64,000 nucleotides of DNA from Apilactobacillus apisilvae (GTDB lineage Bacteria > Bacillota > Bacilli > Lactobacillales > Lactobacillaceae), in contig NZ_CP093362.1 of assembly GCF_023380225.1 (NCBI RefSeq), positions 372,001 to 436,000 on the forward strand, given 5' to 3'. Below are positions 9,210 to 16,623 of this stretch, one piece after another. Numbering within the stretch: the first letter of the stretch is position 1; every line of letters begins with the position of its first letter. Below the pieces are notes generated by a model. It was given only the letters and a program-made list of their open reading frames with translations, had not been told where the DNA came from and searched no databases. Both the position numbers and the translations under genes were made by a program.

Positions 9210-10073
9210 ATGAAAATTGCAATTGTTACTGATAGTACTTCTTACTTATCTAAGGAGGAAAAAGAAAAATATAACATTCACGTTGTCCCAATCCCAGTCA
9301 TTATTGATGGTAAAAGTTATAATGAGGGCATCGACATTTCAACTGAAGAATTTTACGATAAATTAAGAAATTCTGAATCATTTCCTAGTACTTCACAACC
9401 TCCAATGGGTGAAATGATTAATACTTATAACCAATTAGCTGATGAAGGTTATGATGCTGTTATTAGCATCCATTTAGCTAGTACCATTTCTGGATTTTAT
9501 AATTCACTAGTTTCATTAGCACCAACGATTGAAAATATTAAGGTAATTCCTTATAATTCTGAATTAACCGTTAAGCTAATGGGCAACTTAGCAATTGAAG
9601 CTTCTAAAATGGCTCAAAAACACGAAAGTATTGATGAAATTATTGCTAATTTAGATCAAATTAGATCAACAATTAATGAAGTGTTTGTAGTAGATGATCT
9701 ACAAAACTTAGTTCGTGGTGGTCGTTTATCTAACGCCTCAGCATTCTTAGGTAGTTTATTGAAAATCAAGCCACTATTGACCTTTGATAATAAAACTAAT
9801 GAAATAGTTGCTTTTGAAAAGGTACGTTCCCGTAAAAAAGCTTTAAAACGGACTGAAGAGTTATTTAAAGCAGCAGTAGATGAAGCTGATTATCCAATCA
9901 AGGCAATTGTTATTAATGCTAATGATCCTGAATCAGGTAAATTATGGGGTGAAAAGATTCAAGAAATGTATCCTGATATGACAATCGAACAAAGTTACTT
10001 TGGTCCAGTCGTTGGTACTCATTTAGGGGAAAAAGCCCTGGCTTTAGGTTGGATGATTGATTCAGACAAATAA
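9210..10073 (+). CDS. DegV-family fatty-acid-binding protein (first copy)
   Basis: DegV proteins bind long-chain fatty acids and act as FakB partners of the fatty-acid kinase FakA in the cytosol. Seen here: N-terminal VTDSTSYL, the SQPPMGE loop, and the GGRLSNASAFLGSLLKIKP block of the C-terminal domain. The ATG at 9210 is preferred over an in-frame GTG at 9195, because that GTG lies inside the AAAGGGTG binding site. A second DegV paralogue is at 47934-48791, so the strain has at least two FakB-like carriers. Which lipid each prefers cannot be told from sequence alone. Confidence 0.92.
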   Translation: MKIAIVTDSTSYLSKEEKEKYNIHVVPIPVIIDGKSYNEGIDISTEEFYDKLRNSESFPSTSQPPMGEMINTYNQLADEGYDAVISIHLASTISGFYNSLVSLAPTIENIKVIPYNSELTVKLMGNLAIEASKMAQKHESIDEIIANLDQIRSTINEVFVVDDLQNLVRGGRLSNASAFLGSLLKIKPLLTFDNKTNEIVAFEKVRSRKKALKRTEELFKAAVDEADYPIKAIVINANDPESGKLWGEKIQEMYPDMTIEQSYFGPVVGTHLGEKALALGWMIDSDK

Positions 10074-10074
10074 A

Positions 10075-10103
10075 TTGTAAGAATTAAATTTTAATGCTAT
10101 ATT
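10075..10103 (+). promoter_or_regulatory. promoter of the THF-riboswitch/folT transcript
   Basis: TTGTAA at 10075-10080, a 17-base spacer, then TATATT at 10098-10103. The predicted transcript start falls just before the riboswitch aptamer. Confidence 0.6.
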
Positions 10104-10118
10104 TAAAGTACAAAATTT

Positions 10119-10215
10119 AAGGGGTAGGACTTTATGCGTTAAGTGCTAGTGGAACGGAATGTGAACGCTAGACGAAAATTTTGATTGCGATGTATTGTCC
10201 GCATTCGCCACAATA
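10119..10215 (+). promoter_or_regulatory. tetrahydrofolate (THF) riboswitch aptamer
   Basis: The segment carries the hallmark order of the THF riboswitch: a GGGGTAGG opening, GCGTTAAGTGC, a GGAACGGAATGT stretch, a CTAGACGAA turn pairing back to GCTAG, and a terminal GTCCGCATTCGCC. It sits directly upstream of the predicted folate transporter gene folT, as expected. Past the aptamer, TAAGCACTAAC (about 10223-10233) could pair with GTTAAGTGCT of the core, and CTCC/GGAG around the folT ribosome binding site could form a small hairpin, consistent with translational control. Confidence 0.88.
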
Positions 10216-10277
10216 GTTATATTATTAAGCACTAACTTTATAATTTATCAGTGGCAGCTCCAATTAGGAGATGTCTT

Positions 10278-10820
10278 ATGAACAGCATTATGAAAAATAG
10301 TTTCAACCATCATCATCTGAAGGTAAGTGATTTGACGGTAATTGCCATTATGATGGCATTAAGCTTTGTTCTTGGTAAGATTGGTTTTCATTCCACTTAC
10401 TTAGTTATCACTCCTGCGTTTATTGTAACTGGAATTTTAGCCTATTTATATGGACCAATCTGGTTGTCAGTTATTTTGGGGATTAGTGATATATTATTTA
10501 CTTTCATCGGTGGAGAATTATATATACCTGGTTTTACAGTTTCAGCTGTAATTAGTGGATTTATATATGGGTTATTACTCTATCGGGATGATAAATTTAG
10601 AGTTAGTCGAATTATTATAGCTCAAGTATTAGTTAGCTTATTTGTTCATTTATTTTTAAACACTCTGTGGCTAACTTTATATAATGGTATTGATTGGCAT
10701 GTCATTATTGTTTCTAGAATTATTAAGGAAGCAATCGTTGCACCAATTCAAATTCTTGTATTTGTATTTATTTTTAAGCTTCCTATAATTCAAAAAATTA
10801 TTAAAGAACATTGGAATTAG
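10278..10820 (+). CDS. folT: folate ECF transporter S component
   Basis: About 180 residues with six hydrophobic segments. It is the substrate-binding membrane subunit that works with a shared EcfA/A'/T module (not in this window) to import folates. Identity rests on the S-component hydropathy pattern, conserved blocks such as GKIGFHSTYLVITPAF near the N terminus, and the THF riboswitch immediately upstream. The ATG at 10278 has AGGAG 7 bases upstream; an in-frame GTG at 10251 is earlier but has no binding site. It is followed by a terminator, so it is probably a single-gene transcript. Confidence 0.9.
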   Translation: MNSIMKNSFNHHHLKVSDLTVIAIMMALSFVLGKIGFHSTYLVITPAFIVTGILAYLYGPIWLSVILGISDILFTFIGGELYIPGFTVSAVISGFIYGLLLYRDDKFRVSRIIIAQVLVSLFVHLFLNTLWLTLYNGIDWHVIIVSRIIKEAIVAPIQILVFVFIFKLPIIQKIIKEHWN

Positions 10821-10838
10821 CAATTATATATTGAAACT

Positions 10839-10867
10839 AAGATTATGAATATTCATAATCTTTTTTA
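10839..10867 (+). terminator. folT terminator
   Basis: Perfect palindrome AGATTATGAATATTCATAATCT followed by a T-run. Confidence 0.8.
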
Positions 10868-10887
10868 TTTAGAAAGGAAAGTCTAAT

Positions 10888-11364
10888 ATGGATAAAAGTA
10901 TCTATGATTTCAAATTAACTGAAATGAATGGTCAAACTATCAATTTATCTGATTTTAAAAACCATGTTATTTTAATTGTTAATACTGCTAGTAAATGTGG
11001 ATTGGCAGGGCAGTTAAAAGACTTAGAGCAATTATATCGTAAATATAAGGAAGATGGTTTGATGGTTATTGGAGTTCCTTCAGATCAATTTCATATGGAA
11101 TTGAAGTCTAATCAAGCAACTAGTGAATATTGCCAATTACATTTTGGAGTTAGTTTTCCCATGACTAAACAGGCTAAAGTTAATGGATCTCATGAATTAC
11201 CATTGTTTACTTACTTAAAAAATGAATCTAATCGTGGTAGGATAAAATTTAATTATACTAAATTTTTGATTAAACGTGATGGATCTTTAGCACACAGATA
11301 TTCACCATTAAAAAATCCTAAAAAATTTGAACAAGATATAATTAATGAAATAAATAATATCTAA
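10888..11364 (+). CDS. glutathione-peroxidase-family thiol peroxidase
   Basis: 158 residues, cytosolic, reducing peroxides, usually with thioredoxin in bacteria. The catalytic Cys37 lies in NTASKCGLAGQ and the Gln in PSDQF. The usual Trp of the W-N-F-T-K-F motif is Phe here (FNYTKFLI), and the canonical N before Q in PCNQF is Asp; both are changes near the active site. AGAAAGGAA lies upstream of the ATG. It is 15 bases ahead of the GH20 gene, so the two may share a transcript. Confidence 0.9.
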   Translation: MDKSIYDFKLTEMNGQTINLSDFKNHVILIVNTASKCGLAGQLKDLEQLYRKYKEDGLMVIGVPSDQFHMELKSNQATSEYCQLHFGVSFPMTKQAKVNGSHELPLFTYLKNESNRGRIKFNYTKFLIKRDGSLAHRYSPLKNPKKFEQDIINEINNI

Positions 11365-11379
11365 CCCAGGGGGAATTAG

Positions 11380-12504
11380 ATGAAGTTAAATAAAAAATTA
11401 ATTGTAAGCTTTATTTTAATTTCTATTTTGATTTTGGGATGTTTAATATATGGATGGCATCTAATAAATGTTAATGCCGATCGTAAAAGAATTGGGATGA
11501 GCATTGATTGTGCTCGTAACTTTCAGCGACCTAGTATTATTAAAAAATATATTAATGAAATAAATTCAAAAAAAGGTAACTACCTAACACTACACTTAAC
11601 CGATAATGAAAACTTTGCTCTAGAAAGTAAAACATTAGGTCAAACCATCCAAAATGCTAAGGTTAAAGATGGTGTTTATTATAATCCTCAAACTAATTTA
11701 CCTTTTTTAAGCAAAACGCAATTAAGTTCATTAATTCAATATGGTAGTAGTAAGGGGGTTGAAGTAATCCCTGAAATTGATGTTCCTGGTCATGCTCAAG
11801 CCATCTTTAAATTGTTACAACTTGATGGACAGAATGATCTTTATCAAAAAGTTTTTAATCCTAATGGTTATAATGAAATGATTTATAGTAAACAAGCAAC
11901 CATTGATTTTTCAAAAAATTTAATTGATGAGTATCTACCATTAATTTCTAAAAATGGATATTTATCTATTGGTGGGGATGAAATTACGGTTGCCAATCAA
12001 CAGCAGGAATCTAATGTTGTTAAATATATTAATTCAATGGATGATTATTTAAATAATCATCAAGTAAATATGATTATGTGGAATGATGCATTTCATAAGC
12101 GAGTAATCAATCAATATCATAAAAATATTTTGATTAATTATTGGAGCTTAAATGGTCAAAAGGCTAATCAACAGCAAAGCCAGCAAAATATTAAACTACG
12201 TGCTACTATGCCGGAGCTAAATAAAGCTGGTTTTAAAACTATTAATTGCAATTTCTATTACTTGTACTTGATTACTGATAGTAGGATATTTAATCAAAAT
12301 AATATTGAATATTGGCAAAATAGTCTTAAAAAATGGAATCAAAGTATTTGGAACGATAATGATTCTAGCAATTTAGATAAAAGTAACAATAATATTGGTG
12401 CTCAACTATCAATATGGGGCGATGACAGTACAAATATATCAGACAAAGATTTGTATCAAAAGCTCCAACCATATATAAAAACTTATTTTGATGATGTTAA
12501 ATGA
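11380..12504 (+). CDS. membrane-anchored GH20 beta-N-acetylhexosaminidase-like protein
   Basis: 374 residues. One N-terminal membrane segment (about 6-27, no clear lipobox) is followed by a GH20 catalytic barrel. Motifs: GMSIDCARNF (39-48), LHLTDNENF (71-79), VIPEIDVPGHAQ (129-140), and the catalytic pair Asp200-Glu201 in SIGGDE. The family removes terminal GlcNAc/GalNAc from glycans by substrate-assisted catalysis. It is short, with only the barrel and no N-terminal domain 2, resembling single-domain GH20 enzymes such as dispersin. Location is probably extracellular, tethered to the membrane. The substrate (host glycans, chitin oligomers, peptidoglycan, poly-GlcNAc) cannot be told. Confidence 0.85.
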   Translation: MKLNKKLIVSFILISILILGCLIYGWHLINVNADRKRIGMSIDCARNFQRPSIIKKYINEINSKKGNYLTLHLTDNENFALESKTLGQTIQNAKVKDGVYYNPQTNLPFLSKTQLSSLIQYGSSKGVEVIPEIDVPGHAQAIFKLLQLDGQNDLYQKVFNPNGYNEMIYSKQATIDFSKNLIDEYLPLISKNGYLSIGGDEITVANQQQESNVVKYINSMDDYLNNHQVNMIMWNDAFHKRVINQYHKNILINYWSLNGQKANQQQSQQNIKLRATMPELNKAGFKTINCNFYYLYLITDSRIFNQNNIEYWQNSLKKWNQSIWNDNDSSNLDKSNNNIGAQLSIWGDDSTNISDKDLYQKLQPYIKTYFDDVK

Positions 12505-12553
12505 GTCTTATATTATAATATTAAATTTTTAAATAATCAGGCGGGGTGTTTAT

Positions 12554-12655
12554 ATGAAAAATAATAAAATCGTTGGGATAAAAGAATATTTGATAACTTA
12601 CTTAATGAAAATAATCAAAAATAAATTAAGACATACTATTTTAATTTATCAATAA
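12554..12655 (+). CDS. possible 33-residue peptide
   Basis: An ATG frame of 33 codons preceded by GGCGGGG about 6 bases upstream and ending right at a strong terminator. The peptide is basic (K/R/N-rich) with isoleucine and leucine stretches. No family is recognised. It may be a real small gene or the remnant of a longer one. Confidence 0.3.
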   Translation: MKNNKIVGIKEYLITYLMKIIKNKLRHTILIYQ

Positions 12656-12702
12656 AAAGACATCCTTAATATAGTCGATTGGCTAGTAAGGGATGTCTTT
12701 TT
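12655..12702 (+). terminator. terminator after the GH20 / small ORF unit
   Basis: Arms AAAAAGACATCCTTA and TAAGGGATGTCTTTTT with a single-base bulge, followed by T-rich sequence. It resembles in stem sequence the carB terminator at 7236. Confidence 0.75.
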
Positions 12703-12836
12703 ATTTTTATAACGTTGATCTAAAAATAATTAAAACAATTCTATTGTATATTACCTATTAATAAATAAGGAAGATTTTTTAAATTGTTTTGACTTTGAAT
12801 CAAAATATTTAACACTAATCGTTGATAATAAAGCAT

Positions 12837-12986
12837 TTATTTAGCCATCGAAATTCCAGATATTACTATAATTGATATTATTAAAGTTAAAAATAAGCAA
12901 ATCATAATAAAATATTTTTGGAATTTATTTTTAAAAAATGAAATTATTAAAAATAATATTAAAACTGGTATTAAAACTAATGTCAT
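12837..12986 (-). CDS. possible 49-residue two-helix membrane peptide
   Basis: An ATG frame with AGAGG 8 bases upstream encodes two hydrophobic segments (about 2-18 and 26-45) joined by a short basic loop (KNKFQKY). It overlaps by four bases the end of another hydrophobic minus-strand frame (about 12983-13110) that lacks a standard start codon. The shape fits holin-like, bacteriocin-immunity-like or toxin-like peptides, but no family is recognised. Confidence 0.35.
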   Translation of the reverse strand: MTLVLIPVLILFLIISFFKNKFQKYFIMICLFLTLIISIIVISGISMAK

Positions 12987-13303
12987 TTGCAATGCCTCTC
13001 ATTCTTACTATGTTTTCTAAAAAAATTACGTAATCTTACGAATATAACATATATATTAAATAGTACTAAAGCTCCACCAACACAAACTAATTCAAAAATG
13101 TTATATATTTTCTTACAATACTAAAATATAACAATTAATTATAATATGATTTTTTCAATACATGAAATCATCTTTAAATAAAAGGGGGCGAGTATCATTT
13201 ACTTTTTACATTAGATTTTTATAAAATTTTACGCGCATTAAAAAATAATGTATGGTTACTGTTAAATATTAAAATATAGATTATTTAAAAGGATGAAATT
13301 TTA

Positions 13304-13512
13304 GTGAAGTTTTTTTAAATTAGTTTCATTGTTTGGTTAATTATTTTTGCTATCTTATCAATTATATTATTATGACCAGAAATATAGACGGATCTGGAGT
13401 TCCACAAAATATGCATTTAAAGTTAATTACTTTAAGAATCTTAGCAGTGCCGTTTTTAGTGATTATAATAATTCATATTTGTTGGTATATAGTATTAAAA
13501 AATAAAAGATAA
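13304..13512 (+). pseudogene. broken small membrane-protein gene (DUF3923-like)
   Basis: A GTG at 13304 with AAAAGG upstream opens a frame whose fifth codon is TAA (13316-13318), after which a hydrophobic stretch ISFIVWLIIFAILSII is read. The frame then shifts by -1 into MTRNIDGSGVPQNMHLKLITLRI and a second hydrophobic segment ending at 13512. Hydrophobic segment, then D-G-S/A-G-V-x-Q and a second segment, is the pattern I associate with small DUF3923-type proteins. Two lesions make it a likely pseudogene. Family assignment is from memory and uncertain. Confidence 0.4.
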
Positions 13513-13672
13513 ATTTATATATTAAATAGTAGGGAATACCCAAAAGTGTTATTATTATTTATTTCATTCCTCTACTTTACATAATATATATTATGCGAAG
13601 TATATTAAAAAGACAAAAAATAGAATAATTCAAAATTTCATCTATAAATTAAAACTTTTATTTGTCTAAAAT

Positions 13673-13706
13673 AAAAAGACTTACTTTTTTTCTAGTAAGT
13701 CTTTTT
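13673..13706 (-). terminator. hxlAB terminator
   Basis: Arms AAAAAGACTTACT and AGTAAGTCTTTTT sit 16 bases beyond the hxlB stop codon. Confidence 0.8.
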
Positions 13707-13721
13707 ATAAAAATTATTATA

Positions 13722-14261
13722 TTATTCTAAATTAGCATGATTATCCATCATATCTGATTCATAAATATTTTCTTTTTTCATTATATCCATAACTAAACTG
13801 TCTAAATATAACATTAATATTTGTTCAAACAATGATCCCATTGGCTGATTAGTCAAATGATTATCATTACTATATTTAGACTTGCTATGAATTAAGACTT
13901 TTTCATCAGCAATTTTGCCAATTTCTGACTTTTCATTTGAAGTTATTAAAAAAACACTTGCACCAGCTTTTTTAGCTTCTGAAGCAACAATTTTGACTTG
14001 TGCGGTATTACCGGATCCAGATGCTAAAATTAACAAATCTTGGCTATTAATGGCTGTTGAAGTCACTTCACCAACAGCATGTGAATTAAAGCCTAATTGA
14101 GCTAAACGCATGGCAAACATTTGTAATACTAAACCCGAACGTCCTAATCCATAAGTGAATACTTTGCCACTATGTGAAATTTGACTCCTAATATTAGTAT
14201 TATCTTCAATATTTTTGGAAGAATTAACTAGTTCTTCCAAAATACCTTTTAAATGATTCAT
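13722..14261 (-). CDS. hxlB: 6-phospho-3-hexuloisomerase
   Basis: 179 residues, one SIS (sugar isomerase) domain: YGLGRSGLVLQMFAMRLAQLGF near 33-54 and LILASGSGNTAQV near 76-88. It interconverts 3-hexulose 6-phosphate and fructose 6-phosphate, the second step of the ribulose monophosphate (RuMP) route. The gene start overlaps the hxlA stop as TAATG, indicating translational coupling. An SIS protein next to HxlA makes this assignment firm. Confidence 0.93.
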   Translation of the reverse strand: MNHLKGILEELVNSSKNIEDNTNIRSQISHSGKVFTYGLGRSGLVLQMFAMRLAQLGFNSHAVGEVTSTAINSQDLLILASGSGNTAQVKIVASEAKKAGASVFLITSNEKSEIGKIADEKVLIHSKSKYSNDNHLTNQPMGSLFEQILMLYLDSLVMDIMKKENIYESDMMDNHANLE

Positions 14262-14887
14262 TATTTCATCATTTCCTTAATTTCTTTAGCAGCTTTAGCA
14301 GGATCGTCAACTGTAGAAATTCCACCACCGACAATTAATAAATCTGGCTTTTCAGCAATGATCTTTTCAGCGGTATCCACTTTAATTCCACCTGCTACAG
14401 CAGTTTTAGTGTTTTTAACGTTTTCTTTAATTGTGTGTAAGTCTTCAAATGGTGTTTTTCCTAATGCTTGTAAATCATAGCCAGTATGAGTTCCAATATA
14501 GTCGGCACCAAATGAATCTAGTTCTTGGGCACGTTTTGCAACGTCTTGAACCCCTATCATATCAACTAGTAATTCTTTACCTGCTTCATGGGCAGTTTGA
14601 ATTGCATCTTTGATTGATTGGTCTTCAGCAACCCCTAAAATAGTTGTGATGTTAGCACCATATTTGAATGCTTGATCCACTTCGTATGAAGCAACATCCA
14701 TAATCTTTAAGTCACCTAATAATGTAATATCAGGAAATCTATCTCTAATCTTTTTAAGTCCTTCTAAACCAAAGTTAATAACTAAAGGAGTTCCGTATTC
14801 AAAAACATCTACACTATCCTTTGTTTTTTCGATTAAATTAATTGCACCGTCAACATCTTCTAAATCAATTGCTAGTTGTAGTTTCAT
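14261..14887 (-). CDS. hxlA: 3-hexulose-6-phosphate synthase
   Basis: 208 residues, an OMP-decarboxylase/KGPDC-superfamily barrel: LQLAIDL at the N terminus, the metal/catalytic motif DLKIMD near 59-64, HTGYDLQ, AVAGGI and VGGGIS phosphate-binding loops. It joins formaldehyde and ribulose 5-phosphate, or in reverse yields ribulose 5-phosphate from hexulose phosphate. AAAGGAG lies 8 bases before the ATG and a TATAAT at 14912-14917 is a candidate -10. In a lactobacillus the pair may serve formaldehyde detoxification or pentose-phosphate supply; the sequence does not decide. KGPDC-type decarboxylase is the main alternative but the hxlB partner argues against it. Confidence 0.92.
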   Translation of the reverse strand: MKLQLAIDLEDVDGAINLIEKTKDSVDVFEYGTPLVINFGLEGLKKIRDRFPDITLLGDLKIMDVASYEVDQAFKYGANITTILGVAEDQSIKDAIQTAHEAGKELLVDMIGVQDVAKRAQELDSFGADYIGTHTGYDLQALGKTPFEDLHTIKENVKNTKTAVAGGIKVDTAEKIIAEKPDLLIVGGGISTVDDPAKAAKEIKEMMK

Positions 14888-15000
14888 AAATCATTCTCCT
14901 TTAATAAAATTATTATAGTTAATATCAGAAATCATATTATTGCACATAGACTATTAATTGTAAAATAATTAGTCTTTTAAGATTAAATCCGTATATAAAT

Positions 15001-15035
15001 AAAAATCGAGTAGAATATTTTTCTACTCGATTTTT
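15001..15035 (-). terminator. terminator after the membrane-protein gene
   Basis: Arms AAAAATCGAGTAGAA and TTCTACTCGATTTTT with a 5-base loop, just beyond the stop codon of the next minus-strand gene. Confidence 0.85.
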
Positions 15036-15038
15036 AAA

Positions 15039-15818
15039 TTATTGATTACTAATAAGGCCTTTTTTTATCAAATCTTGAATACTAATCGTAACAGTTTTAC
15101 GTATATAATTATCGTTGGTTGTAAAATAAAATCTAAAATAATAATTAGATACTGAATCATTATTATTAACCTTATTTAAATACATTTCATATTCATCATT
15201 TTTAAATTCAATTTTCTTAGTACTGTTAAATAAGTCTTGAATATTATTTGTGTCATTATTAGATAATATAAATTTAGTAACTCTTTTATCTGTAACTGCT
15301 TTACCTAATTTAATGTCATCGCTCAAATATTTTGAAATTAACTCATCTGGAATTACAACTTTATCATTATACGAATCAATTTTTCGTAATAAATCTACAT
15401 TGCAACATTTTATAAACCCCTTAGAATTATTTCGACTTAAAAATTCAATAAAAGCCCCCTGTTTATTGGAAATAATAACATTAGAAGCTATTTTCATTTT
15501 TGGTTGTACTTTATATATATATAATGCTACTAATAAAGAAATTACAATTAAAATAGATACAGAATTTTTCATATTAATGATTATAATAGCTAATATAATA
15601 AAAATCACGGTACATATAGTGTATATAAATGCATTATATTTTATAAATGCCTTATCCTTAAATTTAAGAATTTTTGGTAAAATATTATTCAATTTTGTGT
15701 TAGTTGTTGAAGTCCATTTTAAAGCTGGATTAAATTTTTCTGTATTAAAAATCATATGAACAATCACACTAACTAGAAGTGATATAATTACTACTTCTAT
15801 AATCAATGTCCAATTAAT
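15039..15818 (-). CDS. unidentified membrane protein, probable AUU start
   Basis: About 259 residues, no family recognised. One membrane segment at the very N terminus (EVVIISLLVSVIVHMIF), then two segments around residues 60-98 (AFIYTICTVIFIILAIII and SILIVISLLVALYIY), followed by a soluble, lysine/asparagine-rich domain of about 155 residues. The first standard start is TTG at 15806, 20 bases from the only binding site (AGGGGG, 15827-15833). The in-frame ATT at 15818 is 8 bases from that site and is preferred. Divergent from an XRE-type regulator with operator-like repeats between; probably regulated by it. Confidence 0.65.
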   Translation of the reverse strand: MNWTLIIEVVIISLLVSVIVHMIFNTEKFNPALKWTSTTNTKLNNILPKILKFKDKAFIKYNAFIYTICTVIFIILAIIIINMKNSVSILIVISLLVALYIYKVQPKMKIASNVIISNKQGAFIEFLSRNNSKGFIKCCNVDLLRKIDSYNDKVVIPDELISKYLSDDIKLGKAVTDKRVTKFILSNNDTNNIQDLFNSTKKIEFKNDEYEMYLNKVNNNDSVSNYYFRFYFTTNDNYIRKTVTISIQDLIKKGLISNQ

Positions 15819-15845
15819 ATTATCATCCCCCTATTTGTTATTATA

Positions 15846-15932
15846 ATACAAAGAAAGTGTTAATAATACTTTTTGTATCGTAAAATACCGTGTGAACATG
15901 TTAATTTTCTACAAAATAAATACAATTTGTAT
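15846..15932. promoter_or_regulatory. operator-like ATACAA/TTGTAT repeats in a divergent promoter region
   Basis: Three related elements lie between the membrane-protein gene and the XRE regulator: ATACAAAG (15846-15853) facing CTTTTTGTAT (15869-15878) as a spaced inverted repeat, and a perfect palindrome ATACAATTTGTAT (15920-15932). Repeated palindromes next to an HTH gene are typical of autoregulatory operators. Confidence 0.5.
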
Positions 15933-15971
15933 AAATTATGTGCTAAAATTTTATTAAATGAGGTGTTAAAA

Positions 15972-16558
15972 ATTAAAAATAGACTTAGACAGCTTAGAAA
16001 AGAAAAAGGATTATCTCTGGAGCAGTTATCTAATGATTTGAAAGAAAAAAAAACATATCCATAGTCGCAGATTCTTTAGCAAAATATGAGCGTAGTGATC
16101 GTGAGCCAAAGTTAAAAGTATGGATATCTTTAGCCCAATATTTTAATGTTAATTTAACATATTTAGTATGTATAGATAATAAACGTAACCTAAGTAAATT
16201 GGGTAATAGTAATGATACTCAAATGCAAAGAAACATGTCTGAATGTCATCAAGACAATTTGTTTTTTATTTGGAAAAGAACTAAAGAACTATTTTTAAAT
16301 AAAAATAATAGTGACATTTCTGATTATGAATTTAAACAAATGGTTGATAAATTCGAGCAATTGGGTCAAAACATCTCAAAAAATAGCAATGATAATGATA
16401 CTAACACACTTCAAGAATGCTTCTATGTGATGAACAGTGTTCTGTTTACTTATTTAAAAAAATATGACGGTAACTTTAAAGCTAAAAAACTTTCGACTAA
16501 AATGCTTAATGATGCTTTTGAAATATACGATGATAATGGACTACACATCAAAAAATAA
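15972..16558 (+). pseudogene. XRE-family (HTH_3) regulator interrupted by a frameshift in an A9 run
   Basis: The N-terminal half reads IKNRLRQLRKEKGLSLEQL up to a run of nine A (16045-16053), after which this frame stops at 16062. In the frame one base back the helix-turn-helix continues without a break (NISIVADSLAKYERSDREPKL, then LAQYFNVNLTYLV) and runs on to 16558 with a 120-residue polar tail. One extra A, or -1 slippage on the A run, would restore one protein of about 195 residues. GAGGTG is 6 bases upstream of the ATT at 15972; a GTG at 15963 lies within that site. Either broken, phase-variable, or expressed by slippage. Confidence 0.7.
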
Positions 16559-16590
16559 TTGTAATTTTATTATTTATTTTTTGAAGATGG

Positions 16591-16596
16591 TATAAT
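16591..16596 (+). promoter_or_regulatory. -10 element of the orphan anchored protein gene
   Basis: A perfect TATAAT, 28 bases before the ATG at 16624. No convincing -35 was found; the gene also has AAAGGAG upstream. Confidence 0.4.
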
Positions 16597-16623
16597 ATTC
16601 TTTAAAGGAGTTGAGTTTGTTAA

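Larger units (their letters stand above)
12505..13721. other. 1.2 kb tract without a clear intact gene
   Basis: This is the only long gap in the window. It holds two terminators (12655-12702, 13673-13706), a 33-codon plus frame at 12554-12655 with a purine-rich site upstream, a 49-codon minus-strand membrane frame, and a broken plus-strand gene. Very AT-rich. Short hydrophobic frames on both strands suggest decay of small membrane-protein genes. Confidence 0.6.

Noticed and set aside
13185..13260. Possible gene start after AAAGGGGGCGAG
   Set aside because: All frames downstream close within a few codons; at most a relic binding site.
15250..15759. 169-codon plus-strand open frame opposite the orphan membrane-protein gene
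   Set aside because: It is antisense to a gene with a matching terminator and a promoter region, has no binding site, and its hydrophobic look mirrors the AT-rich membrane segments of the sense strand.
15873..15971. Upstream extension of the XRE regulator from an ATG at 15873
   Set aside because: It would run through the operator-like palindrome and adds residues unlike the family; the binding site at 15960-15965 points to a later start.
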